From contig NZ_JABETK010000001.1 of the NCBI RefSeq assembly GCF_013240295.1, forward strand, positions 1,302,001 to 1,366,000: a stretch of 64,000 bases of DNA, written 5' to 3'. Made by a program: the position numbers and the translations under genes. The notes below the pieces were generated by a model. That model saw only the letters and a list, made by a program, of their open reading frames with translations, was not told where the DNA came from and ran no database searches. Positions within the stretch are counted from its first letter, which is position 1. Every line of letters begins with the position of its first letter. Shown here piece by piece: positions 46,754-55,083 of the stretch. The DNA comes from Neoaquamicrobium sediminum. Lineage in GTDB: Bacteria > Pseudomonadota > Alphaproteobacteria > Rhizobiales > Rhizobiaceae.

Positions 46754-47842
46754 ATGGCGTCGGAGGCAAAGCGTGGAACGCCCACCCGGCGGGTGCGTCT
46801 CGAGGACGTCGCCGCCCAATGCGGCGTTTCGGTCAGCACCGCATCGCGCGCGCTCGCGAATGCCAAGGGGGTGCGCCCGGACCTGCGCGCGACCATCCTT
46901 GAGACAGCGCGCCGGCTCAACTACACGGTTCCGACCTCGATTGCCGGCCGCAAGGTCATTCTCGCGGCCTCCAGTGCGGCCATGCTCGATTATGTGCGCA
47001 ACCAGTTCACCTTCTATGTGCTGGAGGGACTGGCGGAGCGGGCCAAGTCCCTGGGCGTCGAAGTGGTCTCGCGGGCCATCGCCAACACGGCGGAGGAAGC
47101 CGCCCTGCTCGCCGATGCCAGGGCGGATGACGGAGTGGTCGGCTGCCTGTTCCTCACGCTTGACGACGAATCCGTGCTGACGCTCGCCAGCGATTTCGAC
47201 AAACCCATCGTGCTGGTCAACGGCGACGATCCCGAGATGCGACGCTCGAGCGTCACGCCGTGCAACAGGTCGGCTGCGCGGCTGGCGACGGAACACCTGA
47301 TTGCCCAGGGGCATGAGCGTATCCTGTTCCTGATGCGGCGCGGCCGTCGCACCATCGAACGGCGATACGAAGGATGGCAGGACGCGCTGCGTGCGCACGG
47401 GCTGGAGGGTTCCGCGGATCTCGTCGTCGATGTGCCAGACTGGCTGCCGGAACTCGCGGCCGAGGCGATCACACAACGCATCGCGCGCGGCGGACGCGAC
47501 TTCACCGCGATCCTTGCCGCCGGCGACAGCCTCGCGGTCGGCGCGATGATGGGGCTTGAAAGTGCGGGCCTTAGCGTGCCGGGCGACGTCTCGGTGATGG
47601 GCATGGACGACCTGCCACAGGCCGCGTTCCATAACCCGCCCTTGTCGACGATGCACATTCCCATGCGCGAGATCGGCGCCGCCGCGCTCGACCTGCTGCT
47701 TGACGATCTCGGCACCCAGCGCATGCCACCCCGCCGCATCGAATTCGCCTGCCACATCGTCGAGCGTCAATCGACGGGGCCTGCCCCTGCCGACAGTCGG
47801 GGCGGCGCGAAGCATCACGCGAACCTGTCGAACCGGCCGTAG
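46754..47842 (+). CDS. LacI family transcriptional regulator
   Basis: A 362-aa regulator: helix-turn-helix (VRLEDVAAQCGVSVSTASRALAN) at residues 13-35, hinge helix, then a sugar-binding periplasmic-like domain (ILAAGDSLAVGAMMGLESAGLSVPGDVSVMGMDD). It is divergent from the pectin operon and likely represses it until an unsaturated uronide or ketodeoxy-sugar binds. ATG 46754 sets the helix-turn-helix in the usual position. The 3' end overlaps the convergent flavin reductase by 28 bases. Confidence 0.87.
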   Translation: MASEAKRGTPTRRVRLEDVAAQCGVSVSTASRALANAKGVRPDLRATILETARRLNYTVPTSIAGRKVILAASSAAMLDYVRNQFTFYVLEGLAERAKSLGVEVVSRAIANTAEEAALLADARADDGVVGCLFLTLDDESVLTLASDFDKPIVLVNGDDPEMRRSSVTPCNRSAARLATEHLIAQGHERILFLMRRGRRTIERRYEGWQDALRAHGLEGSADLVVDVPDWLPELAAEAITQRIARGGRDFTAILAAGDSLAVGAMMGLESAGLSVPGDVSVMGMDDLPQAAFHNPPLSTMHIPMREIGAAALDLLLDDLGTQRMPPRRIEFACHIVERQSTGPAPADSRGGAKHHANLSNRP

Positions 47843-48345
47843 CCACCGCCTGCAAACAGAAGCGGTTCGCCCTCCGCAAAGCTGGCGGCAACGACCCGTG
47901 CCACGACGATCGCATGGTCGCCTCCGTCATGCGTTGCCAGCCGCGCGCATTCGAAACGGGAGAGGCACCCTTTCAACAGCGGTACACCCGCCTCGCTGCG
48001 GTCATGTTCAAGCCCGGCGAACGCCTCGCCGGCACGCGCGAAGCGGCGGCTGAGTTCGAGCTGGTCCGCGCCCAGCACGTGAACGGCGAAGTCGCGGCAT
48101 TGAGCGAAGGCCGGGAAGCGCCGCGAATGGCGACCGATCGACCACAACACGATCGGCGGGTCGAGCGACACGGAAGAAAAGCTGTTGGCGGTAATGCCGA
48201 CCGGACCCTCCGGCGTGTTCGTCGTCACCACGGTCACGCCGGTCGCGAAGCGGCCAAGCGCATCCCTGAATTCACGCTGGCGTTCCGGGCCGGGGACAAA
48301 GCTTTTCATCGGTCGGCCGTGATCGCTGTCGGCGAAGTGATACAT
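47815..48345 (-). CDS. smoA: FMN reductase, partner of the flavin-dependent monooxygenase (SmoA-like)
   Basis: A 176-aa flavin reductase of the HpaC/NtaB type: DALGRFATGVTVVTTNTPEGPVGITANSFSSVSLDPPIVLWSIG is the flavin-binding core. It supplies FMNH2 to a two-component monooxygenase. ATG 48345 overlaps the stop of the aldo-keto reductase (TGATG) and has GGGAGG eight bases upstream. The order reductase, aldo-keto reductase, SsuD-type monooxygenase, divergent GntR equals smoA-B-C-D in Agrobacterium, the oxidative sulfoquinovose pathway. Confidence 0.72.
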   Translation of the reverse strand: MYHFADSDHGRPMKSFVPGPERQREFRDALGRFATGVTVVTTNTPEGPVGITANSFSSVSLDPPIVLWSIGRHSRRFPAFAQCRDFAVHVLGADQLELSRRFARAGEAFAGLEHDRSEAGVPLLKGCLSRFECARLATHDGGDHAIVVARVVAASFAEGEPLLFAGGGYGRFDRFA

Positions 48346-49238
48346 CAGGCAACCTCCCTGCCGAGCGCGGCGGTGTAGAGTTCGAACCAGGTTTCACGGT
48401 CCATCGGAACCGTGAAGGCATCGGCAAGCCGCGCGATGCGGGCGGGATCGTTGGTGCCGAGCACCGGAAGGATCCGCGCCGGATGCGCGAGCAGCCACGC
48501 AACCGCGACCGCACCCGCATCGACGCCGAATTTTTCCCCGAGCCCGGCCAGCAGCTCTGCAAGCGGACCCTGCGTCTCGCGCACCAGCCGCCCGCCACCG
48601 AGAGGCGACCATGCCATCGGCGCGATGGCCCGCTCCTGCAGGAACGCCACGTCGCCGTCGATGAAGGCCTCATGCGCGAGGAGCGACAGTTCGATCTGGT
48701 TGGTGAGCAGCGGCGACTTCATGGCCGACTGCAGGAGGTTCCAGTCATGCGGGCGGAAGTTCGACACGCCCACCGCACGAACCTTGCCCGAGCGTACAGC
48801 CTCGTCGAGCGCGACCCCCGTCTCGTGATGGTCCATAAACGGGTCCGGCCGGTGGATCAGCAGCAGATCGATGCGCTCTATGCCCATCGCGCGCAGTGAT
48901 TGATCGATAGAGGCACGAATATGATTAGCCGACGTATCGTAATGCTTCACGCGCCGCTCAGCGTAGCGTCCCATCGGCGCGACGATGCCGCATTTGGTGA
49001 CGATCTCCAGCCGGTCCCGCAGCGCTGGCTCGGCTTTCAGGCAAGCGCCCAGCAGCGCCTCCGCCCCATAGCCACCATAGATGTCGGCCTGGTCTATGGT
49101 GGTGATGCCCTGCTCCAGGCAAGCTTCTATCTTGGCCTGAACGCGCGCGGGCGAGGTATCGCGGTCGTCGCCCAGCCGCCACATGCCGTATACGATGCGC
49201 GACAGTTCCAGCCCTTCGCCAAGTTTCACCCGTTCCAT
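48345..49238 (-). CDS. smoB: Aldo-keto reductase, possible 6-oxo-glucose reductase (SmoB-like)
   Basis: A 297-aa (beta/alpha)8 NAD(P)H oxidoreductase of the YdhF/AKR11-like type. Catalytic Asp and Tyr are in TIDQADIYGGYG, Lys in EIVTKCG and His in LLIHRPDP; the nucleotide end is in PVLGTNDPARI. In the sulfo-SMO pathway this enzyme reduces 6-oxo-glucose to glucose. Start ATG 49238 overlaps the monooxygenase stop (TGATG). Without the neighbours only a general aldo-keto reductase call would be possible. Confidence 0.68.
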   Translation of the reverse strand: MERVKLGEGLELSRIVYGMWRLGDDRDTSPARVQAKIEACLEQGITTIDQADIYGGYGAEALLGACLKAEPALRDRLEIVTKCGIVAPMGRYAERRVKHYDTSANHIRASIDQSLRAMGIERIDLLLIHRPDPFMDHHETGVALDEAVRSGKVRAVGVSNFRPHDWNLLQSAMKSPLLTNQIELSLLAHEAFIDGDVAFLQERAIAPMAWSPLGGGRLVRETQGPLAELLAGLGEKFGVDAGAVAVAWLLAHPARILPVLGTNDPARIARLADAFTVPMDRETWFELYTAALGREVA

Positions 49239-50395
49239 CAGCGGCGTTCTCCCGTTCCGAGAGGCGTTGCCGGCACGTCGGCGGGCACGCGGTCGTAGAC
49301 ATGCGGCAGCGAGCAGGTTTCCAGACGCGGCAGAACCAGCCTGCCGAACGCCTCGCATTCTTCGAGATGCGGATAGCCGGAGAAGATGAAGGCGCGGATG
49401 CCCATCTTGCGATAGGCCTCGATTTCCGAGAGAACCTGATCAGCCGAGCCCACAAGTGCGGCACCACAGCCCGAGCGGGCCCGACCGACGCCGGTCCAAA
49501 GATGCGGCTCGATGAAACCCTCCGCATCTGCCGCATCGCGGTTCTTCGCCTGATGCGCCACGCCCAGCGATGTCGAGTCGAGTGCGCGCGAGCGGATGGC
49601 GGTTCCCTGCTCGTCATCCAGTTTCGAGACCAGTTCACGGGCATATTCCCGTGCCTCAGCCTCGGTGTCGCGCACGATCACGTGCACCCGCAAACCGTAA
49701 TCGAGTGTACGGCCACGCACTGCGGCGCGTTCATTGACCGCGCGCATGCGCCCGGCAAGCTGCTCCTTCGTTTCGGGCCACATCAGATAGACATCGCAGT
49801 GCTCGGCGCAGAGTTCGAGGGCGTCGGGTGAATAGCCGCCGAAATAGAGCAGCGGGCCGCCGTTCTGCTGATAGGGCCTGGCGGGATCGGCCGAAACCTT
49901 GGCCAGATCGTAGACCTCGCCTTGATGGTCGATCTCGTCGCGCGTCCAGGCCTGCTTGAGGATTTGCACCACCTCGCGCGAACGCTGGTAGCGGAAGCTG
50001 CTGTCGGCGGTCTCGCCGGGGAAATCGGACGAGATGACGTTGAGCGTCAGACGGCCTTTCAGCATGTGGTCGAGCGTCGCTACCGTACGCGCCAGCATGA
50101 TCGGCTGCATCTCGCCGCAGCGGATGGCCGCAAGCAGGTTGATCTTCGAGGTGATGGGCGCGCAGCCGGCGACGAAGGAAAGCGTGTCCTGCCCCACCTG
50201 ATACGACGAGGGACAGAGGATGTTGCGGAAACCCAGCGCCTCGGCACGGGTGACGATTGCGGAACAATGTTCCCAGCTCGACCGCAGGCTGCCGTCGGGA
50301 ACGCCCAGATAGCGATAATCGTCCGAGCAGAGCGCCGAGAACCAGGAAACTTCAGAAGCTTCGAGATCGGCGGATGTCACCGGCACGACGGTCAT
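49238..50395 (-). CDS. smoC: FMNH2-dependent sulfonate monooxygenase (SmoC-like)
   Basis: A 385-aa luciferase-like TIM-barrel monooxygenase of the SsuD group. Matching SsuD text includes YLGVPDGS, INLLAAIRCGEMQPIMLARTVATLDHMLKGRLTLNVISSD and PLLYFGGYSPDALELCAEHCDVYLMW. Such enzymes insert oxygen next to the sulfonate and release sulfite. Because it is encoded with a flavin reductase and an aldo-keto reductase and faces a GntR gene, it most resembles sulfoquinovose monooxygenase; alkanesulfonate use is the alternative. ATG 50395 follows AAAGGGATG. Confidence 0.72.
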   Translation of the reverse strand: MTVVPVTSADLEASEVSWFSALCSDDYRYLGVPDGSLRSSWEHCSAIVTRAEALGFRNILCPSSYQVGQDTLSFVAGCAPITSKINLLAAIRCGEMQPIMLARTVATLDHMLKGRLTLNVISSDFPGETADSSFRYQRSREVVQILKQAWTRDEIDHQGEVYDLAKVSADPARPYQQNGGPLLYFGGYSPDALELCAEHCDVYLMWPETKEQLAGRMRAVNERAAVRGRTLDYGLRVHVIVRDTEAEAREYARELVSKLDDEQGTAIRSRALDSTSLGVAHQAKNRDAADAEGFIEPHLWTGVGRARSGCGAALVGSADQVLSEIEAYRKMGIRAFIFSGYPHLEECEAFGRLVLPRLETCSLPHVYDRVPADVPATPLGTGERR

Positions 50396-50472
50396 CGTTT
50401 CATCCCTTTCCCACAGCGAAGGACCGAGCCCGTCGGGCTGCTTTGCGATCGGCTGCAATTTCCTATTGCGTA

Positions 50473-50501
50473 ACACTCACATTGATGTAGATCAATAGTG
50501 T
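50473..50501. promoter_or_regulatory. Nested palindrome overlapping the GntR start codon
   Basis: ATTGAT-GTAG-ATCAAT is a perfect 6-base-arm dyad (50481-50496), flanked by ACACT (50473) and AGTGT (50497-50501). It lies between the divergent monooxygenase operon and the GntR gene and covers the GntR GTG, suiting an autoregulatory operator. Confidence 0.55.
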
Positions 50502-51223
50502 ATCAATTTTTGCTGCGCCCCTATGTCCGACCGCTACGCTCTCCCCTTCACCAGCAGATCAGCGAAATGCTGATCCGCGAGATCGCGGCCGGGCGCATGA
50601 TCGACGGCGAAAAGCTCGCACCCGAGCGCGAAATGGCCGCAAACCTCAACGTCGCCGTCGGAACGCTGCGCAAGGCACTCGCCGACCTGCATGCCAAGGG
50701 TCTTCTGGAGCGCGTGCAGGGTTCGGGCAACTATGTCCGCTCGCGGCCAGACGTCGACAGCATCTATGCGATGTTTCGTCTCGAACTGACCGAAGGCGGC
50801 GGGCTGCCGACAGCGCGCGTTCTTTCGGTCGAGCGGCTGGCAAAGACCGCCGACATGCCGCGTTTCGGCACAAGCAACCAGGCGCATCGCATCCGCCGGC
50901 TACGGAGCCTCGGCGGCAGGCCGGCGGCGGTCGAGGAAATCTGGCTCGATGGCGACTACGTCGAGACGATCGCGGCGGAAGACCTCTCCGATTCACTCTA
51001 CCTATTCTACCGGCAGGCACTGGGCATCTGGATTTCGCGGGCGGAGGACCGCGTCGGCGTCGATGCCGTGCCGCCATGGGCTCCGGCGGAGTTCGGGCTG
51101 GCTGCCGGGGCGCCGGCTGGCTTCATTGAACGCATCGGCTGGACACAGGACGGCGCGAGCGCGGAATTTTCACGAACCTGGTTCGACCACACCAAGGCGC
51201 GCTATGTCGCGCGGCTGCGATAG
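50498..51223 (+). CDS. smoD: GntR family regulator with UTRA domain (position of SmoD)
   Basis: A 241-aa regulator: winged helix (LHQQISEMLIREIAAGRMIDGEKLAPEREMA then VAVGTLRKALADLHAKGLLE) and a UTRA-type effector domain (ARVLSVERLAKTADMPRFG to FSRTWFDHTKARYVARLR). The GTG at 50498 lies inside a palindrome. It is divergent from the flavin reductase/aldo-keto reductase/monooxygenase operon and nine bases upstream of the oxidoreductase gene, so it probably controls both. A sulfoquinovose-related effector is inferred from context. Confidence 0.7.
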   Translation: MYQFLLRPYVRPLRSPLHQQISEMLIREIAAGRMIDGEKLAPEREMAANLNVAVGTLRKALADLHAKGLLERVQGSGNYVRSRPDVDSIYAMFRLELTEGGGLPTARVLSVERLAKTADMPRFGTSNQAHRIRRLRSLGGRPAAVEEIWLDGDYVETIAAEDLSDSLYLFYRQALGIWISRAEDRVGVDAVPPWAPAEFGLAAGAPAGFIERIGWTQDGASAEFSRTWFDHTKARYVARLR

Positions 51224-51231
51224 GAACAAGC

Positions 51232-52344
51232 ATGGGCCGGCATATCTCCTACGGCGTCGTCGGATGCGGCATGATGGGGCAGGAGCATCTGCGCAACATC
51301 GCGCTGCTGCCGGATGCCGACGTGGTGGCGATCTTTGAGCCGGATCCGGCGATGCGCGCCATCGCCGCCTCGCTCGCACCCAAGGCAGTGCTTGTCAGCT
51401 CGCTGCCGGAACTGCTCGCTCGTCCGGAACTCGACTGCGTGCTCATTGCAAGCCCCAACCATTTGCATTCGGCACAGTTGCGCGAGATCGCCGCAACGAG
51501 GGCGCTGCCGCTGATGGTCGAAAAGCCGCTCTTTATCGATCAGGACGAGGCCGAAGCCATGCGGGCTTTCGCCACTAGCTATCCGGCGCCCGTGTGGGTC
51601 GCGATGGAGTACCGCTACATGCCGCCGGTGGCCAAGTTCATCGCCGAGGCTGAGGCTGCGACCGGCGGCATCCGCATGCTGACGATCCGCGAACACCGCT
51701 ATCCTTTCCTGAAGAAAGTGGGCGCCTGGAACCGGTTCAATCGGACCTCGGGCGGGACCTTCGTTGAAAAATGCTGTCACTTCTTCGACCTGATGCGCCT
51801 CATCCTGCGCTCCGAGCCGGTACGGGTAATGGCGTCCGCCGGGCAGGCGGTGAACCATCTCGACGAGCGCTATGGCGACGACGTGCCGGACATATGGGAC
51901 AACGGTTATGTGCTGGTCGACTTCGCAAGCGGCGCGCGCGCGATGCTGGAACTGTGCATGTTCGCGGATGGCAGCCGCTATCAGGAGGAGATTTGCGCGG
52001 TGGGCGCGGGAGGCAAGATCGAATGCCTGGTACCCGGACCAACCCGCTTCTGGCCGCCGCAGGCCGGCCCCGCCCCCGTGCCGCTGGTGACGGTGAGCCC
52101 GCGCCGCCCGGACACGCCCTACACGTTCGAGCTGCCGGTCGACCCTACCCTGCTTGAAGCAGGTGACCACAACGGCTCGACCTTCTACCAGCACCAGCGC
52201 TTCTGCGCGGCGCTGCGGGGCGAGGGCCGTGTCGAGGTGACGCTGGATGACGGCTGGCGCGCCGTCACCATGGGCATGGCTGCGCAGCGTTCGGCCCGCG
52301 ATGGCATCGCTATAGCCGATCCGATGGCCCAGCGGTTGTCCTGA
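51232..52344 (+). CDS. Gfo/Idh/MocA family oxidoreductase, candidate NAD-dependent sulfoquinovosidase
   Basis: A 370-aa protein with Rossmann motif GVVGCGMMGQEH, the EKP motif (LMVEKPLFIDQDEA) and the C-terminal domain segment GGTFVEKCCHFFDLMRLIL. Members next to sulfoquinovose pathways that lack a classical sulfoquinovosidase have been shown to be NAD-dependent sulfoquinovosidases (family GH188), which are built on this fold. No GH31 sulfoquinovosidase is in the window, so that role is a good candidate; an ordinary sugar dehydrogenase is the alternative. ATG 51232 follows the GntR stop after eight bases. Confidence 0.65.
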   Translation: MGRHISYGVVGCGMMGQEHLRNIALLPDADVVAIFEPDPAMRAIAASLAPKAVLVSSLPELLARPELDCVLIASPNHLHSAQLREIAATRALPLMVEKPLFIDQDEAEAMRAFATSYPAPVWVAMEYRYMPPVAKFIAEAEAATGGIRMLTIREHRYPFLKKVGAWNRFNRTSGGTFVEKCCHFFDLMRLILRSEPVRVMASAGQAVNHLDERYGDDVPDIWDNGYVLVDFASGARAMLELCMFADGSRYQEEICAVGAGGKIECLVPGPTRFWPPQAGPAPVPLVTVSPRRPDTPYTFELPVDPTLLEAGDHNGSTFYQHQRFCAALRGEGRVEVTLDDGWRAVTMGMAAQRSARDGIAIADPMAQRLS

Positions 52345-52365
52345 TTACCTGGCAGACGTCAGACG

Positions 52366-53311
52366 TCATACCCCGGCGCTGCGATCAACCACCCTGTTTC
52401 TGAGGATGCCCAGCCCCTCGATCTCGAGTTCGACTACGTCGCCATGCTTCAGAAACCGGCCGAGCTCCAGCCCGCAGCCGCTGCCGACGGTTCCCGAACC
52501 GATGAATTCGCCGGCATAAAGCGTCTCATCGCTCGATATGTGCGCCAGCACGGCAGGAAACTTGTGGTGCATTTCGCCGGAGTTGCCGCGCGACCACTCC
52601 TCGCCGTTAATCCGTGCCGTCATCGTCAGATTGTGCGGGTCGGATACCTCGTCCGCTGTGACGAGCCACGGTCCCATCGCATTGCCGGTATCAAAATCCT
52701 TGCCCTTGGCCGGGCCAAGCTGGCCGGTCATTTCGCGGAGCTGTGCCGTCCGCGCCGTGAAGTCATTGAAGATGCAGTAGCCGAAAATGTGGTCGTACGC
52801 GTCCTCCGGGCGGATGTCCTTGCCCTTCCGTGACAGGAATACGCCGAGTTCGAGTTCATAGTCGAAACGCGTCTCGCCGCGGGCACGATCACGTCCACGT
52901 CCGGCCCCACGACCGAGAAGCGGTTTGCCTTGTAGTAGATCGGCTGCTCGTACCAGACCGCCGGCACGTCGACCTTCGCCGGATCGCGCGGAAACCCTTC
53001 GAAACCGAAGAGATGGCGGTTGGCGCGCGCCTGCCGAAGGTGCTTTTCGAAGCACAAGGCGTCGCGCATCTGGCGAGGTTCGGGGACGGGTGCGAGCAGG
53101 CGTATTCCCCGGCTTCGTGAACGTTTTCCCGCTTCGAAAGTACCCCACGAGCTTCCTCGAGCCCACGCTCGCCAGCGTCGATGAGCGCAAGCATGGAGCC
53201 GAAATGGGGAGCAGCGGACGCGGCAAATTCGCAGACGGCTCCGCTTTCATCGAGCACCGCGCCGATGCGCTGGCCCTCTTCACCACGGAGATTGAAGGTA
53301 ACCAGCTTCAT
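52366..53311 (-). CDS. Fumarylacetoacetate hydrolase family protein, two apparent frame breaks
   Basis: FAA-hydrolase-fold enzyme cleaving a C-C bond of a diketo acid or hydrating an oxo-enoate. The chain MKLVTFNLRGEEGQRIGAVLD, then LAPVPEPRQMRDALCFEKH, then RFDYELELGVFLSRKGKDIRPEDAYDHIFGYCIFNDFTAR is spread over three frames. Breaks are at 53099-53100 and 52881-52883; adding one C on the coding strand at each (both in C-runs) restores about 316 aa. The metal site glutamates are in YELELGVF, with Asp in CIFNDFTAR. It overlaps the glutathione transferase gene (ATGA). Confidence 0.82.
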
Positions 53312-54056
53312 AGCGCGACTTCCTGCAATTCGGGATAACGGTGCGAGAGGCGGCTTCCCTGATAATAGGTTGCCGCGTTGGCTGGCCGCGCGCGCATGGC
53401 GGCGAACCAGCGACCGACGTCGGACGCCTCCGACCACATCGCCGCGGGCCGAGATCGGCCATACGATCGAAGGTCGGATAGACGCAGATGTCGGCGAGCG
53501 TCAGCGCGTCGCCGCAAAGCCATACATCGCCGGCAAGCCGCTTCTGCATGCGCGCTATCGTCTGCGCGAGCGCATTGAAGGACGCCTCGACCTCCTGGTC
53601 TGAGAAACCTGTGCGGCCCATTTTCTGGTAGAAGTGAGTGCGCAGAGGCCGCGCCTTGGCTTCGGCACCAAACTGCTCGTCCGTCAGGCCGGCGAAGTGG
53701 CGCACGAATATCTGGGAGAAGGACGGGACACGGATCGCGGCCGTCGGCACTTCCTCGAAATAGCGCAGCCATGCCCGCATATCGGCGCGGCCGACTGGAC
53801 CGTCAGGTGAGAGCGGCACCTGCGGGAACACCTCGTCGAGATATTCCATGATGACGGACGAATCGACGATGGGCTGCCCGTCATGGACAAGAGTCGGCAC
53901 GACCCCATTCGGGTTGAGTGCGAGATAGTCCGGCGCAAGGTGCTCGTTCTTGCGGAAGTCGATCTGCGTATCCGTAAAGGGCAGTCCCTTCTCATGAAGG
54001 CACAGGCGCACCTTCTGGCTGCAGGTCGAATAGGCGTTGTTGAGAAGTTCGATCAT
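53308..54056 (-). CDS. Glutathione S-transferase family protein, apparent frame break
   Basis: About 250 aa: thioredoxin-like N-domain (MIELLNNAYSTCSQKVRLCLHEKG; PNGVVPTLVHDGQPIVDSSVIMEYLDEVFP, where VP and DSS bind glutathione) and an alpha-helical C-domain with the LADICVYPTFDRM motif. The frame breaks at 53446-53448, after ADLGP; one more base gives AAMWSEASDVGRWFAAM. It resembles LigF/beta-etherase-like transferases as much as maleylpyruvate isomerases. It sits between a metallo-beta-lactamase-fold gene and the FAA hydrolase gene. Confidence 0.8.
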
Positions 54057-54135
54057 CGGGACACCTAGTGCTCGTGGCCGCAATTGCAGGCGGGGGCCTC
54101 GTTCGGGGACCGATCGCCGGCCCGATACCGTCCCA

Positions 54136-55062
54136 TCAGTTTCTGCAACTCGGATCGCTCGGGGAAATGCTGCCGCCGGAGAGCTCGCGATAGATCTGCG
54201 CGACATTGACCACGACACGCTCGCGGTCGAGCCAACTGTCATATGCATCGAAGGCGATGTCCCAGGCCGCGTCGGCATAGTTCATGCCCGCTTCGTAACG
54301 CGCCTTGGCCGCGTCGCGGGTGTAGACGAGGTAGTCGCGCATGGCGCGCAGCGCCTGCTTGTCGCCGACGGGCCCGTGTCCTGGCACGACGATGTCAACA
54401 TCCCAGCCGAGTATCGCCTCGCACGCATCGATCCAGTTGCCGACCGGTCCTGCCCACAGGATGGGATGCCCCTCGGAGAACAGCAGGTCGCCGGTGAACA
54501 CCGTCTTCGCCGACGGAACATAGGCGACGATATCGCCACGCGTGTGCGCAGGGCCGAATTCGTGTAGTTCGACCTGCGTGTCGCCGACCATCACATCTGT
54601 CCGGCCACTGAAGGTCGTGTCCGGCGGCGTGAAGACGATGCCGGAGAAATCGAAATGGGCGCCCATCACCTCGTGCATGAACCGGCCCGCCTCGCCGTTC
54701 TCGCGCCACCGCTGCATGGTGTCGCGAAACTGCTCCGGCGGACGCTCCCGCATCTCTTCGAGGCAAGCGGCCGAGGCGACGATGCGCGCGCCCTCGACAA
54801 GCTGATTGCCGAAGGTGTGATCGCCATTGGCGTGGGTGTTGACCAACGTGTCGATATGCCTGGCCGCCGGCTTGGCGTCGCGGAAGGCGCCGAGCATCTC
54901 CCGCGTGAGATCGAGCGTGAACAGCGTATCCACCAGCAGGCTGCGGTCGCCGTCGGTGATGAGGCCGGCGTTGCTCCAGCCCCAGGAACCATCAGGCTGG
55001 ACATAGGCGAGGAGACCGTTGCCGAGATCCTCCACACCCTTGCGAAATGCGCGTTGCGACAT
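54136..55062 (-). CDS. Metallo-beta-lactamase fold hydrolase
   Basis: A 308-aa zinc hydrolase with motifs THANGDHTFGNQ, AHTRGD (metal His), VFTGDLLF (bridging Asp) and VPGHGPVGDKQ. The first motif is HxNxDH rather than the common HxHxDH, so metal site 1 lacks one usual histidine, as in some quinoprotein-relay/SoxH-type proteins. No signal peptide is seen. It is in the TRAP-transporter operon, 22 bases after dctM. Likely a thioester or lactone hydrolase for the imported substrate; substrate unknown. Confidence 0.78.
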   Translation of the reverse strand: MSQRAFRKGVEDLGNGLLAYVQPDGSWGWSNAGLITDGDRSLLVDTLFTLDLTREMLGAFRDAKPAARHIDTLVNTHANGDHTFGNQLVEGARIVASAACLEEMRERPPEQFRDTMQRWRENGEAGRFMHEVMGAHFDFSGIVFTPPDTTFSGRTDVMVGDTQVELHEFGPAHTRGDIVAYVPSAKTVFTGDLLFSEGHPILWAGPVGNWIDACEAILGWDVDIVVPGHGPVGDKQALRAMRDYLVYTRDAAKARYEAGMNYADAAWDIAFDAYDSWLDRERVVVNVAQIYRELSGGSISPSDPSCRN

Positions 55063-55083
55063 GCGAATTGCCTTTTCGTATTT

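Noticed and set aside
45530..47818. A 762-codon minus-strand frame extending the GH105 gene upstream
   Set aside because: The extra N-terminal part is antisense to the LacI gene and has no domain; the GH105 protein fits a start at 46636 or 46581.
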